DNA from: Bacteroidota bacterium | GTDB taxonomy: Bacteria > Bacteroidota > Bacteroidia > Chitinophagales > Chitinophagaceae | Reading direction: 5' to 3' | DNA length: 64,000 bases | NCBI GenBank assembly: GCA_018267915.1 | Contig: JAFDXN010000025.1 | Location: 558,001-622,000 of the forward strand | Part shown: in pieces, positions 53,371-60,908 of the stretch | Layout: the number at the start of each line of letters is the position of its first letter | Position numbering within the stretch: position 1 is the first letter of the stretch | Position numbers and translations under genes: made by a program | The notes under the pieces: model-generated | The model's input: only the letters and a program-made list of their open reading frames with translations | Databases searched by the model: none | What the model was told of the DNA's origin: nothing

Positions 53371-55062
53371 CTACTTATTGAAAGTGAACTGTAAAGTTTG
53401 TTGATTATCGTTCTCATCACTCGCAGTTATCGTCATTTCGTGTTTGCCGGGGCCGCAATGCTCGTCAAATTCATAGAAAAAATTACTGCCATGTTGCTCC
53501 AGGCACACCCAATTGCCATCTATCTCAGCCTTAAATTTCTTCACTGATGTTATTTCATCTTTTATCGTAAAGCCCAGCCTTGCCGCCTTTGCAAAGTTAT
53601 CACCGTTTTTCTGCTGCGGCGTTATAACCGGACCTTGATTATCCTCGGCCAGGTACCAGGTGCCAAGGTTGCGTACTGCCGCCTTATACCACCCCTCTCC
53701 GGCGTCAATTGCCGCAGTACCCTCTTCATGTTCACCGTCCACGTACACAAAAACCACCTTGCTGCTCATATCGAAGGGTATCGGCTTTCTGGGTTTTATG
53801 TAAAGGTCAAAGCTTTTGTGCAGCGGTATGTTCGCGCTGCCGATGGCGTACTTGTCCGAATACCCGAAACCATAAGGCTGGCTGCTGAACTTAAAGCAGA
53901 AGTTGTCATACAGCACATCCTTGTCCATCTTGAACTTCACGTTCGGATGTTCAAACACGTTCTGTTCTGCCCAATGAAATATATTGCAGGTCGTATCTCT
54001 TTGCGGCGCACCATTATACCGCAGGTAAAAGGCCACATTGCTTTTATTTTGCCTGTCGTCTGTCAGCTCTATCCGTACTTTATGTACCGCGCCATCCTTC
54101 AGGTTCAGCCCGCCGCGCATATTGTTGAGCGTATAGATCCGGTCAAGCTGGTTGCCCGGCAGTTCGAAGAGGCATTGTATCCATTTCCCGCTCTGCTTGT
54201 GCCGGCTGTAGTCTGCATAAGCATTCACATACCTTGTTTCATCATAGCCTATATCGTCCAGCGTCACGGTGCTGCACAGCTCCCCATCCATATACACCGA
54301 TGCGGTGTAAAATGTCAATGCATTGGCACTTCCGTTCATCCTGTCTGTCGCTTGTATGCCGATTCCTGCGCTATTATAATCCGTAAGCAAGGTATCCCTC
54401 ATCGGAACATAATTGCTTCCTTTTTTGCGTAGTTGGTATTCCCTTGGCGACTGAAAATAAATACTGTGGTTCATATCATATATGGCCACAGTTGTCGGCA
54501 CAGGAGCTATGTTGTCCTGTATCGGCAAGCCGAATAGCTCGGGGTTCAGTGGATGTTCACTGTTCGTGTTCCGTATCTCAAAATGCAGGTGCGGCGCTGT
54601 TGATGCCCCCGTGTTCCCCGACCATGCGATCTGTTCTCCTTTCTTCACGGGGAATTGATCAGGTGTTAGTTCAATATCCAGGTTCCACTGTTGCTTTTCG
54701 TATTGTTTCTTCCGCAGGTAAGCCTGTACGGGTGCCACGAAATGGTTCAGGTGCGCATAAAGTGTGGTGTAGCCGTTAGGATGTGTTACATACAGTGCAT
54801 GGCCAAATCCTCCCGGCTCCGTCTTTATCCTCGAGATATATCCTTCTGCAGCCGCATGCACCGGCAGGTTTTCCCTCCCGTTTGTTTTAATATCGGTACC
54901 GCTGTGAAAGTGCCCCGGCCTGCACTCCCCGAAGTTTCCTGCCAGCAGTATAGGTATGTCAAGCGGATTGCGGAAATAGTTTTGCGGGTAGGCGGGTTTG
55001 GCAGTTTTTTGACTGTAAGCCATCATAGGCCACATGCTGCATAGCAAAACTATTTTTTTCAT
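53371..55062 (-). CDS. M23 family metallopeptidase (LytM-like)
   Basis: 563 residues with a signal peptide (MKKIVLLCSMWPMMAYSQKT). The N-terminal half is the zinc endopeptidase domain: GEC..GHFHSGTDIKT gives the HxxxD ligand pair and TAPHLHFEIRN the HxH ligand, with LYVTHPNGYTTLYAHLNHFV between. The C-terminal about 330 residues are beta-rich and unassigned (Ig-like stretches, for example KHEMTITASDENDNQQTLQF). It should cleave peptidoglycan cross-bridges in the periplasm or act on related peptides. It heads a two-gene run with bcp. Confidence 0.92.
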   Translation of the reverse strand: MKKIVLLCSMWPMMAYSQKTAKPAYPQNYFRNPLDIPILLAGNFGECRPGHFHSGTDIKTNGRENLPVHAAAEGYISRIKTEPGGFGHALYVTHPNGYTTLYAHLNHFVAPVQAYLRKKQYEKQQWNLDIELTPDQFPVKKGEQIAWSGNTGASTAPHLHFEIRNTNSEHPLNPELFGLPIQDNIAPVPTTVAIYDMNHSIYFQSPREYQLRKKGSNYVPMRDTLLTDYNSAGIGIQATDRMNGSANALTFYTASVYMDGELCSTVTLDDIGYDETRYVNAYADYSRHKQSGKWIQCLFELPGNQLDRIYTLNNMRGGLNLKDGAVHKVRIELTDDRQNKSNVAFYLRYNGAPQRDTTCNIFHWAEQNVFEHPNVKFKMDKDVLYDNFCFKFSSQPYGFGYSDKYAIGSANIPLHKSFDLYIKPRKPIPFDMSSKVVFVYVDGEHEEGTAAIDAGEGWYKAAVRNLGTWYLAEDNQGPVITPQQKNGDNFAKAARLGFTIKDEITSVKKFKAEIDGNWVCLEQHGSNFFYEFDEHCGPGKHEMTITASDENDNQQTLQFTFNK

Positions 55063-55144
55063 CGTCCTCTGTTACTAATTTCCCAATAAAAGTAACACTC
55101 CTCCACAACAATACTTTAAGAAGAGAAGCTTTAATTTTGTCTAT

Positions 55145-55276
55145 ATGAAAGAGTGCTGCAAAGAAGCTTTTGGAGATGAAGCGCCGGTCAAATCTGAACG
55201 CGGGCTTTTTAAAAAGGTATACCACCTGCTGCGCTCCTTTCTCACGCGCAAGAACAAAAGGCTTCCTGCAGGTTAA
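55145..55276 (+). CDS. Possible 43-residue protein
   Basis: A small open frame reading MKECCKEAFGDEAPVKSERG, LFKKVYHLLRSFLTRKNKR and LPAG. It lies in the space between the divergent M23 gene and the recO end, with only 4 bp to the recO stop. A TAATTTTG (TAnnTTTG) box ends 5 nt before its ATG, the arrangement seen at gpmI and truB. Codon choice resembles neighbouring genes. The double Cys at positions 4-5 and the basic amphipathic C-terminal helix are the only notable features. No family is recognised, and it may not be a gene. Confidence 0.45.
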   Translation: MKECCKEAFGDEAPVKSERGLFKKVYHLLRSFLTRKNKRLPAG

Positions 55277-55280
55277 TTAT

Positions 55281-56015
55281 TTAGTGCAGTATAGCCTGCA
55301 GCACCGCCAGCGATTTGATATTGCCCAGGTGCTGTGTATGCTCTTGTAAAAATTCAATGTACCAATCCAGCAGCCGGTACCGCATTGCAGCATTCATGCT
55401 CACATTTTTGATCTCGGTGTAAGCGTTAACCTCGAGTAGCGCGCTCATAGCTTTTGCATCAGCTTCGTATAGTTGCGACGCATTCGTCGGCGCCTGGCTC
55501 GTGAAGGCGCCCTCCTTTAGGTTTAAGTAAGGTGTAGCGACGCTATAGCAGCCATGCACAGGGTAACCCAATATGCGGCTGCACTGTATTATGAACCATA
55601 GCGGGAAATTGGCCACTTCGTTCACCGGCGTTGTGTCCAGCTGCACGAAATAATCGAATGCAAATTCGAATAATTCCGGCATGATTGCATGCTCCGGCAA
55701 TAGCTTCAATAGCAGCTCAGCCGAAAACAGTGCGATGCTGTTCTTCGCGATCTCTTCCTGTACAGAACTGTAAATATGGGCCGGCCTGAACTCGCGGATG
55801 CGCTGCAGGTTTTTCTGGGGATTGTGGTACACTACCATGTCCAGTAGCGTGGCCACCTGTAGCAGGCCTGCCTTCTGGCCTTTTGCCTTGCTGCTCCGTA
55901 CGCCCTGCACCATGTAGCTTTGCACACCATGTAGCTCGGTAAATATGGTGCTGATGAGGCTGGTCTCTCCATACCTTACGGAACGCAACACGATACCGCG
56001 GGTAGTATCCAGCAT
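55281..56015 (-). CDS. recO: DNA repair protein RecO
   Basis: 244 residues; helps RecFOR load RecA on SSB-covered DNA. The N-terminal OB-fold has DTTRGIVLRSVRYGETSLIS and YMVQGVRSSKAKGQKAGLLQ; the helical C-terminal part includes ELLLKLLPEHAIMPELFEFA. The zinc-binding Cys cluster of some RecO proteins is not complete here (only Cys in QCSRILGYPVHGCYS), as in many Bacteroidota members (recalled). It lies 3 bp after porZ and is co-transcribed with it. Confidence 0.9.
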   Translation of the reverse strand: MLDTTRGIVLRSVRYGETSLISTIFTELHGVQSYMVQGVRSSKAKGQKAGLLQVATLLDMVVYHNPQKNLQRIREFRPAHIYSSVQEEIAKNSIALFSAELLLKLLPEHAIMPELFEFAFDYFVQLDTTPVNEVANFPLWFIIQCSRILGYPVHGCYSVATPYLNLKEGAFTSQAPTNASQLYEADAKAMSALLEVNAYTEIKNVSMNAAMRYRLLDWYIEFLQEHTQHLGNIKSLAVLQAILH

Positions 56016-56018
56016 AAC

Positions 56019-58316
56019 TTAGTTTAAGAATACCACTTTGCCTACGTGTTTCTGCGAACCGTCTTTGTTGGCAATGAAAATGAGGTAAACGCCCGATTGC
56101 GGTTTACGTCCGGTGTAGTCCAGCCCGTTCCATACGGCCTGCCCTCCCAGTGCTGTGCTGCGATATATGAGCTGGCCCGAGATGTCGGTGATCCGCACGT
56201 CCGAGTTGTCAGCTACGCCTTTCACGGCTATAGTTCCAGTATAGCTGGCCGGCACCGGGTTCGGGAACACCAGCACATTTTCGTTCTTTTCACCCCCATC
56301 CACGGCTGTGCTCCTGTAGCTCACCAGTCCCTTGTCCGTACCGATATACACATCGCCGGTCACGGGGTCTATTGCGATCTTGCTGATGTTGTTCGATGGC
56401 AGCGGACTGTTGTCCGCGGTGAACCGGTATATGATCTTCGATGCATCCGGCGATAACAGCCATACGCCGTTTGCCGTGCCCACCCATTTTCTATCGGCAC
56501 CGTCCACAGCCAGCGCTTTCACGCTTTCGCCCTGGAAGAGGTAGCCTGCAAACTGGTCATATTGCACTATGCGTCGCTCTGCCTCGCAGTTATGCGCTAT
56601 CACATCCCCCGGGCAGTTTACAATACCTATCCCGTCTGCTGTGCCTATCCATATCGAGCCGCTTTTATCTTTCACAATGCTGTAAGTCGTGGCGCTGGGC
56701 AGGTTGCCATACCCCGCGCCCACGCCGAGGTTGCGGAACTGGTCATCAGCCTGGCTCTCGGGCGTACCGCCGAAGTTATACACCATTACGCCGCTACCCC
56801 CTGGGCAAATATACCATAGCTGGTCATTGTCGTCGGTAATAATGCGGGCGGCAGCGCTGGGATACGGACGGCTCACAGGCACAATGTAGTTATACCAGTT
56901 GCCCTCCGGGGTTTTTACGTTTAGCTCATGCGTAGATCCTAGCATTGTTACCCATAGGTCGCCCTTGCTGTCCAGGGTCTCGCCGGTCGCTTGCCACCAG
57001 TCCGAGTTGGGTCCGCTGTGCTCCAGCGGACTGCCCTCTTTAAGCTGTTGAACGCTACCATCGGTATTTATGATAAATAAGCCTTCGGTAGCCGAGCCAA
57101 TGTACAATGTGCCGGTATTGTTATCCTTGCAGATACTTACGGCACTCGCCAGGTTGTGTAATGCCGGCGTGTTATAGCCCGTATAATTGGTCCATTTATC
57201 ATCTTTGAATTCCGAATATCCCTGTCGCATCCCGTTGCCCGAGGGCACAAATAGATCATTGATCCCCCCGTGGGTCACTACGACGTCTTTGTTATAGGCG
57301 TATATATCGCTCGATAGTGGTCCGCCCGGTCCGTTTGGTGGGTCAAAATCCAGTACATCCCCGCTCACACGGCGCCTCAGGCCATTATAGATATCTGCCA
57401 CCCAGGTCGGCCCCCCCGCCATGTCTGCTGTCTGCCGGGGCTCACCCGCGGTGTGGAACGAGTCAACGACCTGGTACTGGTCGTTCATTTTCACACAAAT
57501 GCCGTTAAACGTGGCGCCCTTGAAGATGCTAAGGTACACGCCCCCGTTAGCGAGGTCCAAATGGTTGATCCTATTCCCTGCCCTTGCATTATACACTTGT
57601 CTTAGTGTATCGTTTTCTACGGCATACACCAGCGAGTCGCTGCTGGTAATTACTTTACCCTGGTAGCTCACGATATTGGTTAGCTTGCTGGTATCTAGCT
57701 GTGCCCACGCACTGAAGGCTTGCAGGTTAGGTGCATTCTTATTTGCTTTAAAAAGGCCCTCGTCTGTGGCTGCATAGAAGTAATTGCCCACCGAGCACAG
57801 CCCGTAGATATTGATTGTCTGGTTGTTTTTGCTGAATTCGTACGTTTCTTTTATCTCCCGTTTGCCAAGGTTGAGCACAACGATACCTATCGTTGTGCTT
57901 ACATAGGCATAGCCATTTTCGCAGAATATGCTGTTAACCGACTTATTCCCCGCTACCGATTTCAGCTTCAGGTCTGGGACGTTATAAAACGTATTGTTTT
58001 TAAAAAGGTCCAGGTTGCAGTTCTTATAGGCAAGCACCGCCGTAGCGGTGGTTGCATCATAGGCCACATACTTCATGTCTATATCGCTCATGCCCTCGGC
58101 CTTGCTATAGGAACTCAATTCTTCACTGGCAGTATTGTAAGTGAAAAAGGATAGATCGGTCGCGGCATATACTGTTACGTTATCTGTAGCAACACTTAAT
58201 GCATTATTGTAAGGAAGATGTGACCGCCAATAGCCTATGGGCTTGTCCTGTGCTCTAAGGCTTTGGTGGGCAGCAAGGCAGGCAAAGAATAGTAAGAGTA
58301 AGCCTCGTATTTTCAT
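56019..58316 (-). CDS. porZ: Type IX secretion system protein PorZ
   Basis: 765 residues, matching PorZ, a component of the PorU-PorV-PorQ-PorZ cell-surface attachment complex that anchors T9SS cargo. It has a signal peptide (MKIRGLLLLFFACLAAHQSL) and two beta-propeller regions: the N-terminal one begins GYWRSHLPYNNALSVATDN, and the middle contains repeated propeller blades such as DKSGSIWIGTADGIGIVN, ADRKWVGTANGVWLL and GDVYIGTDKGLVSYRS. The last about 85 residues (VLVFPNPVPASYTGTIAVKG, SGVYLIFIANKDGS) form a T9SS type A sorting-like domain. A TAnnTTTG element lies upstream; recO follows by 3 bp. Confidence 0.9.
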   Translation of the reverse strand: MKIRGLLLLFFACLAAHQSLRAQDKPIGYWRSHLPYNNALSVATDNVTVYAATDLSFFTYNTASEELSSYSKAEGMSDIDMKYVAYDATTATAVLAYKNCNLDLFKNNTFYNVPDLKLKSVAGNKSVNSIFCENGYAYVSTTIGIVVLNLGKREIKETYEFSKNNQTINIYGLCSVGNYFYAATDEGLFKANKNAPNLQAFSAWAQLDTSKLTNIVSYQGKVITSSDSLVYAVENDTLRQVYNARAGNRINHLDLANGGVYLSIFKGATFNGICVKMNDQYQVVDSFHTAGEPRQTADMAGGPTWVADIYNGLRRRVSGDVLDFDPPNGPGGPLSSDIYAYNKDVVVTHGGINDLFVPSGNGMRQGYSEFKDDKWTNYTGYNTPALHNLASAVSICKDNNTGTLYIGSATEGLFIINTDGSVQQLKEGSPLEHSGPNSDWWQATGETLDSKGDLWVTMLGSTHELNVKTPEGNWYNYIVPVSRPYPSAAARIITDDNDQLWYICPGGSGVMVYNFGGTPESQADDQFRNLGVGAGYGNLPSATTYSIVKDKSGSIWIGTADGIGIVNCPGDVIAHNCEAERRIVQYDQFAGYLFQGESVKALAVDGADRKWVGTANGVWLLSPDASKIIYRFTADNSPLPSNNISKIAIDPVTGDVYIGTDKGLVSYRSTAVDGGEKNENVLVFPNPVPASYTGTIAVKGVADNSDVRITDISGQLIYRSTALGGQAVWNGLDYTGRKPQSGVYLIFIANKDGSQKHVGKVVFLN

Positions 58317-58333
58317 AAAAATATTACAAACCT

Positions 58334-58341
58334 CAAATGTA
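58334..58341 (-). promoter_or_regulatory. TAnnTTTG -7 element of porZ-recO
   Basis: TACATTTG on the minus strand, 17 nt before the porZ ATG. Confidence 0.5.
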
Positions 58342-58379
58342 CTGAAATTAACGTGTCAGCCCCTCCAAATATTGCGGTC

Positions 58380-58898
58380 TCAGGGCTGCCTGGCGGCTTT
58401 CTTTTCGGCATCGTTGTCCGCTGCATATTGTTCCGGCGTCCTGAAAACAAGCTCCGCATCCCAGGTGTCGCCCGCCTCCCATCCGTAAAGCGACATGTTT
58501 ACCTTTTCGCTGGTCCATCGATAGCTCACACTTGTGTCACTGTTTTCCTTACTGTGCTCCTTACCGTAGTTCAGGCTTATTATGTTTTTATAGCTGTTTA
58601 CTCCGCTTTTGCCCACCAGGCCTCTGATGCTGATGTACACGCCGCTTAGCTTGTCCGTGCTGTCAAATCGGAGGTATATCCTGTGTACGCTCGACCCGAA
58701 GGCGGTAGTATGGTTCTTGCCCGTATACCTGTACACACCGCTTTTTGTTTTCACCAGGTCCTTGTCCAGCACGCTCAGTGTCGTGCCCAGTTTGAATTCT
58801 TTAAAGCCATTGGCCTTGTCCAGTTTATCTATTGTTTGCGCGCCGGTACCAAAGCCCGTCAATATCAATACGGCCAGGATAAAATACTTGTGGATCAT
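58380..58898 (-). CDS. Secreted protein of unknown function
   Basis: 172 residues from the ATG at 58898, which opens a signal peptide (MIHKYFILAVLILTGFGTGA); the frame extends to 58982 but overlaps the next gene. The mature part contains GFKEFKLGTTLSVLDKDLVK, AFGSSVHRIYLRFDSTDKLS and a C-terminal TWDAELVFRTPEQYAA. The first motif (GFKEFKLG...) is typical of small periplasmic proteins with a Trypsin-inhibitor-like or DUF-type beta fold. No named family is recognised. It lies 63 bp upstream of porZ on the same strand; a T9SS link is only positional. Confidence 0.7.
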   Translation of the reverse strand: MIHKYFILAVLILTGFGTGAQTIDKLDKANGFKEFKLGTTLSVLDKDLVKTKSGVYRYTGKNHTTAFGSSVHRIYLRFDSTDKLSGVYISIRGLVGKSGVNSYKNIISLNYGKEHSKENSDTSVSYRWTSEKVNMSLYGWEAGDTWDAELVFRTPEQYAADNDAEKKAARQP

Positions 58899-58971
58899 TT
58901 GCTGTTTCTTACCGATAAAGATATGGTTTATTGCTCCAACGCTGCCCTGATTCCCGGTTCGCCTTATGCAC

Positions 58972-59673
58972 TCAGCCTTCATCCTCGTGATGTAGCGTTT
59001 CTACCTTCGAGCTGAAGAAGTTGAGGAATAGCACTATGAATGATACTACTAGTACTCCCTGCACACACACCATTACTTTGGCCAGGTCGCTATGTGGGTG
59101 AAAATCGCCATAGCCAATTGTTGTGGAAGTAACAATGCTGAAATAAATATAATCGACGAACGATTGCGGCTGGTCACCCAGCAGGTGCAGGCCCCCGTAG
59201 ATCACGGCGAACGACAATGAGATCTCGAGATAGTTGAACGACAGCATCAGTATATTTCTCCTGTACGACCTTGGCTTCACGAACATGTCCGACACGAATA
59301 TCAGCGAGGTCACGTAGAACATGGTCTCCAGCAGCAGGTATGCTGAGATGAATACGGCCCATTGATGCCGGTATAGCCCTGTTGATAAGAAAATAAAAGG
59401 TAATATGGTCTTAAAAGCAACATAAAACTCAACAGCCACATTGCGCCCTATGGTACCGAACCGTCCGAATACATTCCGCACATGGATACCGGGGAACAAT
59501 ACCTGTACCGAGACAAGGAACAACCTGAGTATCTTCTCGAAGCCTACGTCATTGTGCTTTTCATTGTTCCATATCTGTCTTAGGTTTTTAAAAAGGTTCT
59601 CGTACGCCGATACTCGCACCGGCCGGTTATACTCCTTCTTGCCTAAGAATAGTTTGTAGAGGAACTCCTTCAT
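58972..59673 (-). CDS. Potassium channel protein (TIGYGD selectivity filter)
   Basis: 233 residues from the ATG at 59673 (MKEFLYKLFL); the frame is open to 59913 but its extra part is translated palindromic repeat and is rejected. The selectivity filter is IVTSTTIGYGDFHPHSDLAK (filter at about 185-190), between a preceding pore helix (DYIYFSIV) and a last membrane helix (VMVCVQGVLVVSFIVLFLNF). Further hydrophobic segments lie around ILPFIFLSTGLY, FISAYLLLETMFYVTSLIFV and YLEISLSFAVIYGGL, so about five helices in total. No regulatory RCK domain is seen. It lies immediately next to the repeat array. Confidence 0.85.
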   Translation of the reverse strand: MKEFLYKLFLGKKEYNRPVRVSAYENLFKNLRQIWNNEKHNDVGFEKILRLFLVSVQVLFPGIHVRNVFGRFGTIGRNVAVEFYVAFKTILPFIFLSTGLYRHQWAVFISAYLLLETMFYVTSLIFVSDMFVKPRSYRRNILMLSFNYLEISLSFAVIYGGLHLLGDQPQSFVDYIYFSIVTSTTIGYGDFHPHSDLAKVMVCVQGVLVVSFIVLFLNFFSSKVETLHHEDEG

Positions 59674-59760
59674 GACGCTAAACCATCGAAAAATAGCTAT
59701 TTGATAGAGCATCTCAAAGTAAACATCGAAAACTCTCCCGGCAAGCCTAAATATGCTCCG

Positions 59761-60434
59761 GCCGGCGCAAGTATCTCGGGCTGCCTCTGTGCGCAGCCTA
59801 CTTGTGCCAGGAGCACGGCTAGCCCACGCGATGTAAGGTCGCTTTGCCGGCGCAAGTATGTCGGGCGGCTCTGTGCACAGCATACTTGAGCCTGGAGCAC
59901 GGCTACCTCGCAATATGAGCTCTTTGCCGGCGCAAGTATGTCGGGCGGCCTTTGTGCGCAGCCTACTTGTGCCTGGAGCAGGCTATCACGCAATGTGAGC
60001 TTTGCCGGCGCAAGTATGTCGGGTGGCCCCTGTGTGCCGCCTACTTGTGCCTGGAGCATGGGCAGGTCACGCGATGTAGCCCCTTAATGCCAAATCTCTC
60101 GCCAGCGCAAGTATGTCGGCTGGCCCTTTGCGCAGCCTACTTGTGCCTGGAGCATGGGCAGGTCACGCGATGTAGCCCCTTAATGCCAAATCTTTGCCGG
60201 CGCAAGTATGTCGGGCTGCCTTTGTGCGCCGCCTACTTGTGCCTGGAGCACGGCTACCACGCAATGTGAGCCTTGCCGGCGCAAGTATGTCGGGTGGCCC
60301 CTGTGTGCGGCCTACTTGTGCCTGGAGCATGGGCAGGTCACGCGATGTAGCCCCTTAATGCCAAATCTTTGCCGGCGCAAGTATGTCGGGCGGCTCTGTG
60401 CACAGCATACTTGTGCCTGGAGCACAGCCAGCCT
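59761..60434. repeat. Array of eight imperfect palindromic repeats
   Basis: Units begin at 59761, 59846, 59926, 60004, 60101, 60196, 60275 and 60371, spaced 85, 80, 78, 97, 95, 79 and 96 bp. Each unit holds a 5' arm GGCGCAAGTATG and a 3' arm C(A/C)TACTTGTGCC that pair into a hairpin with a loop of about 20 nt, and most end in TGGAGCA. In unit 8 the arms pair fully, with one G-T pair. The spacers fall in two classes: a short one ending near GTGAGC(T/C)TT and a longer one with GGGCAGGTCACGCGATGTAG and CCCCTTAATGCCAAATC. Frames run across parts of it on both strands but shift between units, so it is not coding. Confidence 0.85.
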
Positions 60435-60908
60435 AGGCAATGAAAGGTCTTATTACCGCTCCCAAAAGGCAACAATTTCGAAACAATGCCATCTTATCCA
60501 CATTTTTTCTGCGCACCGCTCCTTCATCGTAACTTCGTCCCGGCAAAGACTGCCCGCAGAATACGGGTAGGTTTATAAACCTTAATACATGATGCACCCT
60601 GCGGGACAGGGAAGTTCACTATGAAAAACAATACCCACGTTTTGGCCCCAACGGTTCTGTCGGCAGGCCAGCCTTTCCAAAACCGCCTCCAGGGCATTAT
60701 CTCAAAGTTGATGGGGCACAAAGGGGGCATTTTTGGGGCATTTTTTCAAGCTAACATATTGATTGTCAATAAACTCCCTCAATAAAAAATGCTGCGGTAG
60801 TGGATCGTTCTTAGCCTCAAATTGCGTTAAACATATGGCTTTCAAATCGCTTGTCAACCTGATCAACTTAATCAACTGATCAACCCAATTCTTTAACTTA
60901 GCCCTCTT
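60435..60908. other. Intergenic region between the repeat array and polA
   Basis: About 470 bp without a supportable gene. It holds a short hairpin CCCTG-CGGGA-CAGGG near 60597, three GGGGCA/GGGGGCA runs near 60713-60740, and a TCAAC-rich stretch at 60851-60886. A 68-codon minus-strand frame (60730-60524) has no family resemblance. No TAnnTTTG element is obvious before polA. Confidence 0.6.
60851..60886. repeat. Degenerate TCAAC-type repeats upstream of polA
   Basis: Four TCAAC units within 36 bp (GTCAACC, ATCAACT, ATCAACT, ATCAACC), related to those at 1556 and 38130-38228. Confidence 0.55.

Noticed and set aside
59674..59913. 80-residue N-terminal extension of the potassium channel
   Set aside because: The extension is translated palindromic repeat; the ATG at 59673 gives a normal N-terminus.
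59761..60434. CRISPR array
   Set aside because: Repeat units are of unequal spacing, imperfect and long, spacers are themselves repeated in two classes, and no cas gene is present.
59761..60434. Integron-type attC cassette array
   Set aside because: The units are palindromic like attC, but there are no cassette genes between them and no tyrosine integrase in the window.
59697..60570. Repetitive proteins encoded on either strand across the repeat array
   Set aside because: Unit lengths (78-97 bp) are mostly not multiples of three, so the frame changes between units; the apparent protein repeats are translated palindromes.
60524..60730. 68-codon minus-strand frame upstream of polA
   Set aside because: No family resemblance, no promoter element, unusual composition; may be remnant DNA.
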